From Paenibacillus azoreducens (lineage in GTDB: Bacteria > Bacillota > Bacilli > Paenibacillales > Paenibacillaceae), in the NCBI RefSeq assembly GCF_021654775.1, contig NZ_AP025343.1, positions 6,291,501-6,355,500 of the forward strand: DNA of 64,000 bases, in the 5' to 3' direction. Positions within the stretch are counted from its first letter, which is position 1. Every line of letters begins with the position of its first letter. This document shows, one piece after another, positions 36,258 through 43,049 of this stretch. The notes below the pieces were generated by a model. The model had not been told where the DNA came from and searched no databases. It worked only from the letters and a program-made list of their open reading frames with translations. Position numbers and translations under genes: made by a program.

Positions 36258-36589
36258 TGCGCTTTCACGGACAACGAGTAATGCACGGGTGGCAGCATCG
36301 GGTCCAGAATTTACAACATAAAGAGGCACCCAGGTAGGCGAAGAGGAAAGAGTGGCAGACGGGGACGTTCGTTTGGATTTGTACAGCCAGTATTTTAACT
36401 TGTCGATGGAGCATTGATGGGCGGCGCACCAAGCAGCCATGGTCTCCCACTCGCACGAAATTCAGCGATACGCTCGGCTCATTGATAGTAGTTCTTTCGT
36501 AGACATAAAGCCAACCTCCTCGGATAGATTGCCTTTATGTTCTCATGAATTCTTACGTAGTTGAAGGCGGGGTTGAATTTGACGCTTAC
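36255..36589 (-). mobile_element. IS66-family remnant (left end and tnpA fragment)
   Basis: On the minus strand the segment starts with GTAAGCGTCAAATTCAACCC (36589 inward), the IS66 terminal-repeat type. It continues with GAGGAGG and an ATG at 36503 that begins MSTKELLSMSRA. After two compensating frameshifts it reads MAAWCAAHQCSIDKLKYWLYKS, the IS66 accessory protein TnpA. It stops abruptly at the FtsX remnant. tnpB, tnpC and the other end are absent. Confidence 0.7.
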
Positions 36590-36677
36590 AGATTTGTGAG
36601 CTCTTTTTACCTTTTCAAGATACTTTCGAAATTCAGGTTTATTTTTACTACAAAAGCCATCCGCAAATAAAGTTAAA

Positions 36678-36711
36678 GAAGCAGACGCCGGTAGAATACC
36701 GACGTCTGCTT
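36678..36711. terminator. Strong hairpin, likely terminator
   Basis: AAGCAGACGCCGGTA pairs with TACCGACGTCTGCTT around a 3-nt loop. It lies downstream of the secreted-protein gene. Confidence 0.6.
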
Positions 36712-36820
36712 ACAGCCTAGGTATATTTTTCAGTATACTAAATTGGGTGTTGACCATACTTTCGGGCGGGATCATTTATTTAATAGAATGTTAATGTACT
36801 AAATGTTCAGAATATTAATA

Positions 36821-37564
36821 TTATGCTGACGCCCAACTATCAACATAATAGTCTACATAATAATACCCATCTGCTTCTAAATAAGCCTGTAAAAATCCTA
36901 TTTCAGTATACAGTGTGTAATGTTGATTGCTACCAAAATAATTAAGCGTGTAGTCACCTCTTACTCTAGCTGTAGCAGTTTTGTTTCCGGATAGAGATAG
37001 ATTGTGTGATACCGAAACTCCTACTGAGCCTTTGGTACCACCTGCATCATAAGCATAAATGTCCATCTTACTTCCGATTTGATAATAAGTGTTGAGACAT
37101 AAGGTTGCAACACCACGCCCAACTTCATAGACATAATCGGTGTTCCATTTTGTTCCTGACATATCATATTCTCTACTATAGTCATTTGTACTAAAGTCTC
37201 TTGTTAATTTCTTTGGAGTACTTTCATCAACAATAGGTTTTGTTTTTGTAGTAACTCTAACGAAACTATTATCATCCATAACAAGTAAGACAGTACCGTT
37301 AGGTCCTAAACCGCTGTTCTTAAGTTTATCATTAACTTTTTCTGAGTTAAAAGCATCAGTTTTTAAATATTGAGCTACAAATTCAGGATTCTCACTTACG
37401 TAATCCTCAGCCAATTTATCATTTCCAGAGAGTTCAGCTTCTAGTAGATCAATTTTGAATTGTTCAAATTCTCCCTGTGATTTATTATTTTCCGAAGCAA
37501 AAGCAGGAACGGATAAAGAAAGCAAAAGAATAGTAGATAATAATGAAAGAATAAGTTTCTTCAA
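36821..37564 (-). CDS. Secreted protein of unknown function
   Basis: The protein has 247 residues. A clear signal peptide (KKLILSLLSTILLLSLSVPAFASE) precedes a helical acidic segment (about 25-90), and then a Tyr/Gly/Thr-rich beta-type domain with SVGVSVSHNLSLSG, NYFGSNQHYTLYTEIGFLQAYLEA and a Tyr-rich end. The family is not recognised. Base composition is much more AT-rich than the flanking core genes, pointing to acquisition. It is a single gene. The upstream region 37565-37690 is AT-rich and should hold its promoter. Confidence 0.7.
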   Translation of the reverse strand: MKKLILSLLSTILLLSLSVPAFASENNKSQGEFEQFKIDLLEAELSGNDKLAEDYVSENPEFVAQYLKTDAFNSEKVNDKLKNSGLGPNGTVLLVMDDNSFVRVTTKTKPIVDESTPKKLTRDFSTNDYSREYDMSGTKWNTDYVYEVGRGVATLCLNTYYQIGSKMDIYAYDAGGTKGSVGVSVSHNLSLSGNKTATARVRGDYTLNYFGSNQHYTLYTEIGFLQAYLEADGYYYVDYYVDSWASA

Positions 37565-37735
37565 ATTTAGTTCATCCCCTTATAATAGAATTACATACAA
37601 TATGGCCATTAATTGTATTATAATTCCATTATATACTATAAAAGTAAAAATTGGAATTGATAATATAATAAAATTTTACATTTTAAGATGAATATACTAA
37701 ACTTGTTTCTGAAGATAACTATAAGGAGGTACTTT

Positions 37736-37870
37736 ATGTATCGATTGTATGCAAGTATTGATATGTTACCATTACCATTGATAATCTACTCTATTTTTAT
37801 ATTTTTAGTATTTGCTGCTCTTATATCTATTATTATTTTGTGTTGGAAGAATATACTTAAAAAAAAATAG
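37736..37870 (+). CDS. Small single-helix membrane protein
   Basis: The protein has 44 residues: a short polar N-terminus, a long hydrophobic helix (LPLIIYSIFIFLVFAALISI continuing) and a Lys-rich tail. AAGGAGG lies 6-7 nt before the ATG at 37736, which argues that it is translated. Holin-like or toxin-like micropeptides look similar, but no assignment is made. It is divergent from the secreted-protein gene. Confidence 0.5.
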   Translation: MYRLYASIDMLPLPLIIYSIFIFLVFAALISIIILCWKNILKKK

Positions 37871-37907
37871 CGGTGAGTTGTATTTAAAGATATCGGTTCT
37901 TAGCGCT

Positions 37908-37945
37908 ACTGGGTGTGTTAATGGTGTGTTAATGGTGTGTTAATG
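37908..37945 (+). repeat. 11-bp tandem repeat, three copies
   Basis: GTGTGTTAATG is repeated three times without change. Confidence 0.85.
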
Positions 37946-37986
37946 CCTACTAACGAGATTCATAACCCTTTCGCTTGTCGGAGAAT

Positions 37987-38035
37987 CTCATAGGCAGAAG
38001 AAGCGGTCAAGAAGATCACTTCTTCTGCCTATGAG
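37987..38035. repeat. Long perfect hairpin
   Basis: CTCATAGGCAGAAGAAG and CTTCTTCTGCCTATGAG form a 17-bp stem around a loop of about 15 nt. It may be a terminator-like or recombination-associated structure at the edge of the toxin-cassette array. Confidence 0.7.
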
Positions 38036-38054
38036 GCGGAGTCACAAGGCGCCT

Positions 38055-38110
38055 TACTCATGATTCCAAACGTATAATCTTCTACAACTGCTGTTCACCT
38101 GATATAAGCC
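38055..38110 (-). pseudogene. Remnant of a VgrG pre-toxin segment
   Basis: The minus strand encodes TAVVEDYTFGIMSK, matching TAVVEDYSLGIMSK in the pre-toxin region of the VgrG at 46614-49553, then diverges into an unrelated short tail and a stop. It marks a further decayed cassette of the array. Confidence 0.6.
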
Positions 38111-38139
38111 ATATCCGTTGTTCCACACCGGCAAAAGAA

Positions 38140-38187
38140 CTCATAAAAAGGCTCATTCCTTCTCATTGTTCAAGTTGGAATAAGCCT
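38140..38187 (-). terminator. Inter-cassette terminator-like repeat, copy 3
   Basis: Related in sequence to 40783-40830 and 42262-42306; on the minus strand the arms around GGAATAAGCC and GGCTCATTCC could pair. It is followed by the shared downstream word TTTATCAA.TGTTTGA on the plus strand. Confidence 0.45.
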
Positions 38188-38303
38188 CTGAAAGTTTATC
38201 AAATGTTTGAGTTGCTTTGTGTTTGGTTTGTTGGTTGTATTGTAAGGTCTTTACTAGAACTTGTAAATATAGGACCCAATGATCCTTTTATCTTGTACTT
38301 GAG

Positions 38304-38466
38304 CTACTCACTCTTAATAGCTATTCTTCCAGATCCAAAATACTCTTGAAAAAAGCCGAAGTCAAACAGTTTCCCCTGAGATTTCATTTGTTTAAAATCT
38401 ACCTTTTTTAGCTTTGCTTGCTCTATGCTAGTGCTATTCATAAAATCAAATGGAACAGTCTCTGCT
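38304..38466 (-). pseudogene. Orphan C-terminal coding fragment next to IS110
   Basis: The minus-strand frame reads IAETVPFDFMNSTSIEQAK, then KVDFKQMKSQGKLFDFGFFQ and EYFGSGRIAIKSE before a TAG at 38304. Composition and regularity look coding. Its 5' part is replaced by the IS110 fragment at about 38466. In this array it would correspond to the end of a lost toxin or immunity gene; the identity is unknown. Confidence 0.4.
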
Positions 38467-38875
38467 ATATAGCAATCAGTTCCGCCGCTGTAACGGTGCT
38501 GATTCCGTCCATCGACTCTAGCTTGTAATCGGTCTGTGCCAATACCTGTCGAAGCTGTTCCTCGATTTGCTTGATGAGTTCCCGACTTCTCCGCATGTCC
38601 TTGACCATGTTGACGGTGAGGAAGTCTCTGTATTCTTGGAAGTTCCGCTTCGTCTCACCATCCTGCTTCACCAATTCCAGTATTTCTTCTGCCTTACGGG
38701 TGGAACATGTGTTATGACTCGCTTCATGTAAATAATCCGCCAGTTCATCTACCCCCACCGTCATCCTGACCCCGTAATAGTGACAGATTCGTTTATGGAA
38801 CTCATTGAAGAAGTCCCAGTACACGTCTGTAAAGTCAATGACTATACGGTCTATGGATACCGTTACCCCATTCAT
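38465..38875 (-). mobile_element. IS110-family transposase fragment
   Basis: The 136-residue frame contains a block typical of the IS110/IS116/IS902 transposase C-terminal region: LIKQIEEQLRQVLAQTDYKLESMDGISTVTAAELIAI. The Gly-Ile...Thr-Ala..Leu pattern is that of the conserved helix-hairpin-helix domain. The frame ends at the junction with unrelated coding sequence instead of continuing into the E-I-G-D block, and the N-terminal part is abbreviated. It is inactive. Confidence 0.65.
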
Positions 38876-39035
38876 GTTCCGCCCCCTCCCCGAATTTTTC
38901 CATGAATTTCGGGCTTAATTATAGGGCAGGCGGCTAGCCTTATACGTTCCCTGCCTGTTATATGTTAACTGCTCGTCAGCAGAGTTCTTTCTTCGCTGTA
39001 ACAATCGTTGAAAGGTACAATTAAGTTGCGGACGA
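38876..39035. other. Non-coding stretch upstream of the IS110 fragment
   Basis: It holds a GGGCAGGC...CCTGCC inverted repeat near 38922-38958, possibly from the IS110 end. No gene was seen. Confidence 0.35.
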
Positions 39036-39188
39036 TATGAAAAAAACTTCGTTTTAGCCGTCCTACTCTTAATAGTGGCGGTATCTATCCGAAAAGATGC
39101 GATTTACTGCTATTTCATCCTCCCTATCGGGGCGGCATATTCTACAGTTGCAAATAAATTTGAAAAAAAGGTAAGAAAACGAACATAA
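39036..39188 (+). pseudogene. Frameshifted small membrane protein
   Basis: The frame TAT-GAA-AAA-AAC... encodes KNFVLAVLLLIVAVSIRKD, then YCYFILPIGAAYSTVANKFEKKVRKRT, an evident one- or two-helix membrane protein. The only ATG (39037) is in the +1 frame, directly before a run of seven A. A one-base slip in that run would join them. Either a real frameshift or a sequencing error in the homopolymer could explain it. Confidence 0.4.
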
Positions 39189-39194
39189 CAAAAA

Positions 39195-39235
39195 ACAGGT
39201 CAATCATGGTGGTATCTGTCCATAATCAACCTGTT
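39195..39235. terminator. Inverted repeat, possible terminator
   Basis: AAAACAGGT...ACCTGTTTT with inner ATGG/CCAT pairing. It follows the frameshifted membrane gene. Confidence 0.45.
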
Positions 39236-39299
39236 TTATGTATCCTAGTAGCGTTATTTAGGTTATATAATTACAGCATTTGATGTGCGTACACCCGAA

Positions 39300-39401
39300 A
39301 TGGAGAAATCTTCATACGGGTATTACATGGGTTATATGTGTTATTGGTTGAATGAAGAGTTCGTTCGGCACTGGGTAGCCCCACCAAAGAAAAAACCTTG
39401 A
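39300..39401 (+). CDS. 33-residue peptide, C-terminal fragment also found at 45640
   Basis: From the ATG at 39300 the frame gives MEKSSYGYYMGYMCYWLNEE, then FVRHWVAPPKKKP. The central YMCYWLN..F.RHWV block recurs, without a start codon, at 45640-45723. No ribosome-binding site is clear. It may be the tail of a larger mobile or island-associated protein rather than a gene in its own right. Confidence 0.35.
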   Translation: MEKSSYGYYMGYMCYWLNEEFVRHWVAPPKKKP

Positions 39402-39425
39402 AAGGCACGAAGCCAGTCAAGGTTA
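39390..39425 (-). terminator. Terminator of the DUF4258-type cassette
   Basis: AACCTTGA pairs with TCAAGGTT and is followed by six T on the minus strand, 18 bp after the immunity stop. Confidence 0.75.
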
Positions 39426-39442
39426 AGGCTAACAAAAGCAAA

Positions 39443-39781
39443 TTAACAACTTTCGAAATAAAATTTACAATAAAATCCTTTTTTTTCGGAATTATAAGTA
39501 ATCATATCATACTTAATTGATGTATCAGTACCCTTCCTAATATAAGCCGTGCCCTCCGAATACTCTGTGAATTCTACAAACGTATGGAATACTTTCTTTA
39601 CTTCCCCTAAACTATAATTTCTGAGCTTCACCATAACACAATATATATCATCGTTAGTACTGATGGAGAAATCTGAAACATTGTCGATTCCTTTAAGACA
39701 GTCCCTGAATTCAATCTTCAATCCCACATCAGATTGGTACTGTATATTACTTACCATATCACTAAATGCTAATTTATCCAT
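39443..39781 (-). CDS. Putative immunity protein of the DUF4258-type toxin
   Basis: The 112-residue acidic protein has no signal or membrane segment. Predicted alternating strands (VGLKIEFRDCL, DIYCVMVKLRNYSL, KGFYCKFYFES) suggest a small alpha/beta fold. It starts 21 bp after the toxin stop and is followed by a terminator, the standard position of an immunity gene. The family is not recognised; the role is inferred from position only. Base composition is AT-rich, like other immunity genes in this array. Confidence 0.55.
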   Translation of the reverse strand: MDKLAFSDMVSNIQYQSDVGLKIEFRDCLKGIDNVSDFSISTNDDIYCVMVKLRNYSLGEVKKVFHTFVEFTEYSEGTAYIRKGTDTSIKYDMITYNSEKKGFYCKFYFESC

Positions 39782-39802
39782 ATTTACATCTTACATCCCT
39801 TC

Positions 39803-40765
39803 TTATTTTTTAGGAATATAGTTCCCTCCATTTGCAGACTGAGGATAAGAGTAGACTGTCACAACTTTGTCGCCCCATTCATTAGTAATAACAGTATTAC
39901 CTCTCTTATCTTGATATCTCCAAGTAACTGAACCATCCTCGGGGTCTATCTCTTTTACTCTAGTATTCTTGTTATTATTTATTATATTGTCAATTTGTTC
40001 TGAACTAAACCCACGTTCATTAGCACGTTCTGCACCATGGCCTGTAAACTCTCGACCTCCCTTTGTTGTATCCCCTGCTTTGATACTGGCAGTATCACCC
40101 GTCCCCTTAGTCTCAGGCAACTTCTCATTAGGTTTGCTTGATTTCTGCGAGGAAGGCTTTTTCGGCGTTGGACTATTTGATCCTTCGCTTTTAAACATTT
40201 GATAGAGATCCTTGGCACTTTTAACGCTATTCGATCCACCGATAAACGTTACTCCTGCCCCATGTGTCCCTACAACAGTAGATTGTACAATAGCACCCAC
40301 GCCTATAGGGGCTAATGCTCCCGTAGATGTTACCACGCCACCAAAGACTGCTTCCGTTACAGCAGCACCCATTTCTAATACTCCGGCTACAGTTGTTATG
40401 AGGTGTCCGATCAATTCACCTGTTTTGCGCGCCTTCGGATGATTTGATGCGTATTCCTTACTCATGATTCCAAGCGAATAATCTTCTACAACTGCTGTTC
40501 CCGCTCCTGATGTAGCTTCTCCGACTACTTCTGCGACATACTTTCCCGCCGCGACTTGGGCTTCCGCATTCTGAAGCTAGGCTTCGCCCAGAATAGCCAG
40601 CCACGACCGGGATTGTTCCTGCTTCGGCTGCGGCTGTGGCTGTTCTGCCATGTAACGATCGTAGTTCGCCCTCCAGCGTTGTCTCAGTTCGGATGGAATC
40701 TGATGATATGCCTGCTCCAACTCACTAGCAGTCTGGGCCATACGTCGGACATAAGAAGCCATATC
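39803..40765 (-). pseudogene. Orphan VgrG C-terminal cassette with a DUF4258/BECR-like toxin, interrupted by TAG
   Basis: From 40765 the frame repeats residues 637-830 of the VgrG at 46614 (MASYVRRMAQ to YQMFKSEG) almost unchanged. It then continues through a Pro/Ser linker into a distinct C-terminal domain. That domain, HGAERANERGFSSEQIDNII with VTWRYQDKRGNTVITNEW, resembles DUF4258-like ribonucleases of the BECR fold. A TAG at 40579-40577 replaces a CAG (Gln) found in both other copies, so only a 220-residue piece from an internal Met (40465) could be made. The spike part is absent. It is probably a silent toxin store. Confidence 0.7.
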
Positions 40766-40782
40766 TTTTGTTTCGTACGGAC

Positions 40783-40830
40783 AAAAAAAGCCCTTCCTAC
40801 TCATGGGTCACGTTGGAAAGAGCTTTTGAA
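40783..40830 (-). terminator. Inter-cassette terminator, copy 2
   Basis: On the minus strand AAAGCTCTTTCC pairs with the GGAAGGGCTTT region and is followed by seven T. It ends the RNase A-like unit and separates it from the next orphan cassette. Confidence 0.65.
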
Positions 40831-40885
40831 TGTTTATCAAGTATGCTTGACAAGTTTTAAGTGTTTATATTGGCGATTCTTGTCG

Positions 40886-41194
40886 TCAAGAAGTACAGTT
40901 TGTATTTTCTTCTATATATAATAATTTTTTTTGCAATAGTTCAATCATTTCTTGAGTTTTCTTGATGTTTAAATTCCTTCTACCGTTTAAGTAAACAAAG
41001 TCCTTTATTTCACTCCAATTACGTTGTTCACTTATTATATTAATTTCTTGAGATAAGCCTCTGATATACACAGGTAATTCTCGACTTATAAACTCTTCAA
41101 TCAATTTTTCTAAGTCTGTATAATCCATACTCCAGTTAAAATAACTTTCTATAAAATACTTGAGGTTTTCATATTTCGTTCTTTCACTGCTCAT
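40886..41194 (-). CDS. CdiI-like immunity protein of the RNase A-like toxin
   Basis: The 102-residue helical protein begins near MSSERTKYENLKYFIESYFNW. The YFxxxxxYxDLEKLIEEFI pattern recalls CdiI-type immunity proteins that pair with RNase A-like CdiA toxins. The ATG at 41194 has AAGGAG 8 nt upstream. It starts 13 bp after the toxin stop and is followed by a terminator. The immunity role is inferred from family resemblance and position; no residue-level evidence of binding is visible. Confidence 0.65.
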   Translation of the reverse strand: MSSERTKYENLKYFIESYFNWSMDYTDLEKLIEEFISRELPVYIRGLSQEINIISEQRNWSEIKDFVYLNGRRNLNIKKTQEMIELLQKKLLYIEENTNCTS

Positions 41195-41207
41195 TTGCTT
41201 CACTCCT

Positions 41208-42246
41208 TTAATCAAAAACAGGGTAACCAGTAATAATTCTGTAGCCTGATGTCATAGAAGGATCTTTAACTAGGTAAAGCTGGGATTTAGACAAATTGTT
41301 ATTCACTTTCTTTGAAGCAGAGTTACCACCATTCTTCACATCAACACCTTTGCCAACAGGATAATTATGCTCTGTTTTAGTAATCAAATAGCCTTTTGAA
41401 TTTGGATTATCTAACCAATCGGAAATTTGATCTGCATTCTTTCTAATATTTTCTTGTGTGGCTTTTAAAGCAGTACTTTTATTACTAAAGGTGGTTGAGG
41501 GTACTCCTTCTTGAGCAGCTCGTTTAAGCAACTCTTCATTCGTCTTTCCAACATGTTTTTCAAGTAAGTGACCACCTTTTGCCTCCATTTCATCCAAGAT
41601 TTCATTATTAAGATTTTTTCGTATACTGTCAGCGCTAGTTTTACTTGAGGCTTTTCCCGGTGTGCCTTCGCTTTTAAACATTTGATAGAGATCCTTGGCA
41701 CTTTTAACGCTATTCGATCCACCGATAAACGTTACTCCTGCCCCATGTGTCCCTACAACAGTAGATTGTACAATAGCACCCACGCCTATAGGGGCTAATG
41801 CTCCCGTAGATGTTACCACGCCACCAAAGACTGCTTCCGTTGCAGCAGCACCTATTTCTAATACTCCGGCTACAGTTGTTATGAGGTGTCCGATCAATTC
41901 ACCTGTTTTGCGCGCCTTCGGATGATTTGATGCGTATTCCTTACTCATGATTCCAAGCGAATAATCTTCTACAACTGCTGTTCCCGCTCCTGATGTAGCT
42001 TCTCCGACTACTTCTGCGACATACTTTCCCGCCGCGGCTTGGGCTTCCGCATTCAGAAGCTGGGCTTCGCCCAGAATAGCCAGCCACGACCGGGATTGTT
42101 CCTGCTTCGGCTGCGGCTGTGGCTGTTCTGCCATGTAACGATCGTAGTTCGCCCTCCAGCGTTGTCTCAGTTCGATGGAATCTGATGATATGCCTGCTCC
42201 AACTCATTAGCAGTCTGGGCCATACGTCGGACATAAGAAGCCATAT
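41208..42246 (-). pseudogene. Orphan VgrG C-terminal cassette with an RNase A-like toxin, frameshifted
   Basis: The cassette again starts at MASYVRRMAQTANELEQ and repeats the VgrG pre-toxin region to YQMFKSEG. The toxin then reads GGHLLEKHVGKTNEELLKRA, STTFSNKSTA, IRKNADQISDWL and ends GYRIITGYPVFD. These are the hallmarks of the bacterial CdiA-CT RNase A-like domain, with the catalytic His in LEKHVGK. One G is missing near 42173 relative to the other copies, so the first 25 residues are out of frame. A 308-residue product could start at an internal ATG (42134). The toxin domain itself is intact. Confidence 0.75.
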
Positions 42247-42261
42247 CTTTTGTTTTTATAC

Positions 42262-42306
42262 GGGCAAAAAAGCCCATTCCTACTAATGATTCAAGTTGGA
42301 AAGAGC
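42262..42306 (-). terminator. Inter-cassette terminator, copy 1
   Basis: On the minus strand AAAGCTCTTTCC pairs with GGAATGGGCTTT and is followed by T. It is highly similar to 40783-40830. Confidence 0.7.
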
Positions 42307-42396
42307 TTTTGAAAGATTTATCAAGTGTTTGAATTGTTTAGTGTTTGGTTGGTTTACTCAACTCAGTGTGGAATTTTCACAAATTTAAAACAGCCA

Positions 42397-42540
42397 TTAT
42401 CTTGTCCATAAGTAAATGTACTTGGTCTTCCGATCCGGATTTTTACCAATAAATCCCGCGCAAATTTCTTTCAAACAATTATAGAAATCGGAACTGTTTA
42501 TAATGATTTCGTTATATGAAGCAGTGTTAATAAATATCAT
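42397..42540 (-). pseudogene. 47-residue coding remnant in the EndoU unit
   Basis: The frame from an ATG at 42540 reads IFINTASYNEIIINSSDFYN, then CLKEICAGFIGKNPDRKTKY and a short end at 42397. An overlapping frame just downstream (RPSTFTYGQDNGCFKFVKIP) also looks coding. There is no ribosome-binding site. It is probably the tail of an older immunity or toxin gene left between the EndoU immunity gene and the terminator. Confidence 0.35.
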
Positions 42541-42614
42541 TATAAGTCAATTAGAAAAAACTAAGTTTTGCAGCCTATTGTTATGAAAATTTAACAAATC
42601 ATATATTATCATCT

Positions 42615-43037
42615 CTATTGTAATTTATTAAGAAACTCCCTACATATTCTACCCGACATATTATCAATTGATGCCATTTTTCTCAATTTCTTCATAAGTT
42701 CATTGTTATTTATTATACATTCTTTATTATTATCATTAATTAAAAATCTTAAAGAATCAATACACATTTCAAATAGTTCTTTGTCTGTTGTTTCAATAAG
42801 TGATAATATTATATTAATTTCTCTTGCATCATTTTCTTCTTCAAAGCAATACACTACTCTTTTTTGCCACTCTAACGATTTATCCATTATATTTTTTCCA
42901 AGCAACTCCCAATCTATTTCGGAAAATTTCTCCAACAAGATCATCGCATCATTTACTCCAACATCATACCAATAATCATCTGAAGCATTCTCTCCAGACA
43001 TTTCAGTTATTAATTTGTCAAATTCTTCATATTTCAT
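42615..43037 (-). CDS. Putative immunity protein of the EndoU toxin
   Basis: The 140-residue, acidic, all-helical protein (DAMILLEKFSEIDWELLG, IILSLIETTDKELFEMCIDSLRFLI, MKKLRKMASID) resembles HEAT-like immunity proteins. It begins 12 bp after the stop of the VgrG-EndoU gene and has GGAGG 6 nt before its ATG, so it should be expressed even though the toxin gene is truncated. The family name is not certain. The AT content is high. Confidence 0.6.
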   Translation of the reverse strand: MKYEEFDKLITEMSGENASDDYWYDVGVNDAMILLEKFSEIDWELLGKNIMDKSLEWQKRVVYCFEEENDAREINIILSLIETTDKELFEMCIDSLRFLINDNNKECIINNNELMKKLRKMASIDNMSGRICREFLNKLQ

Positions 43038-43049
43038 AAATTGCCTCCA

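Noticed and set aside
38304..38730. Longer coding frame running through the IS110 fragment in another phase
   Set aside because: The upstream part in that phase lies opposite a clear transposase frame; only the portion below about 38466 has independent coding character.
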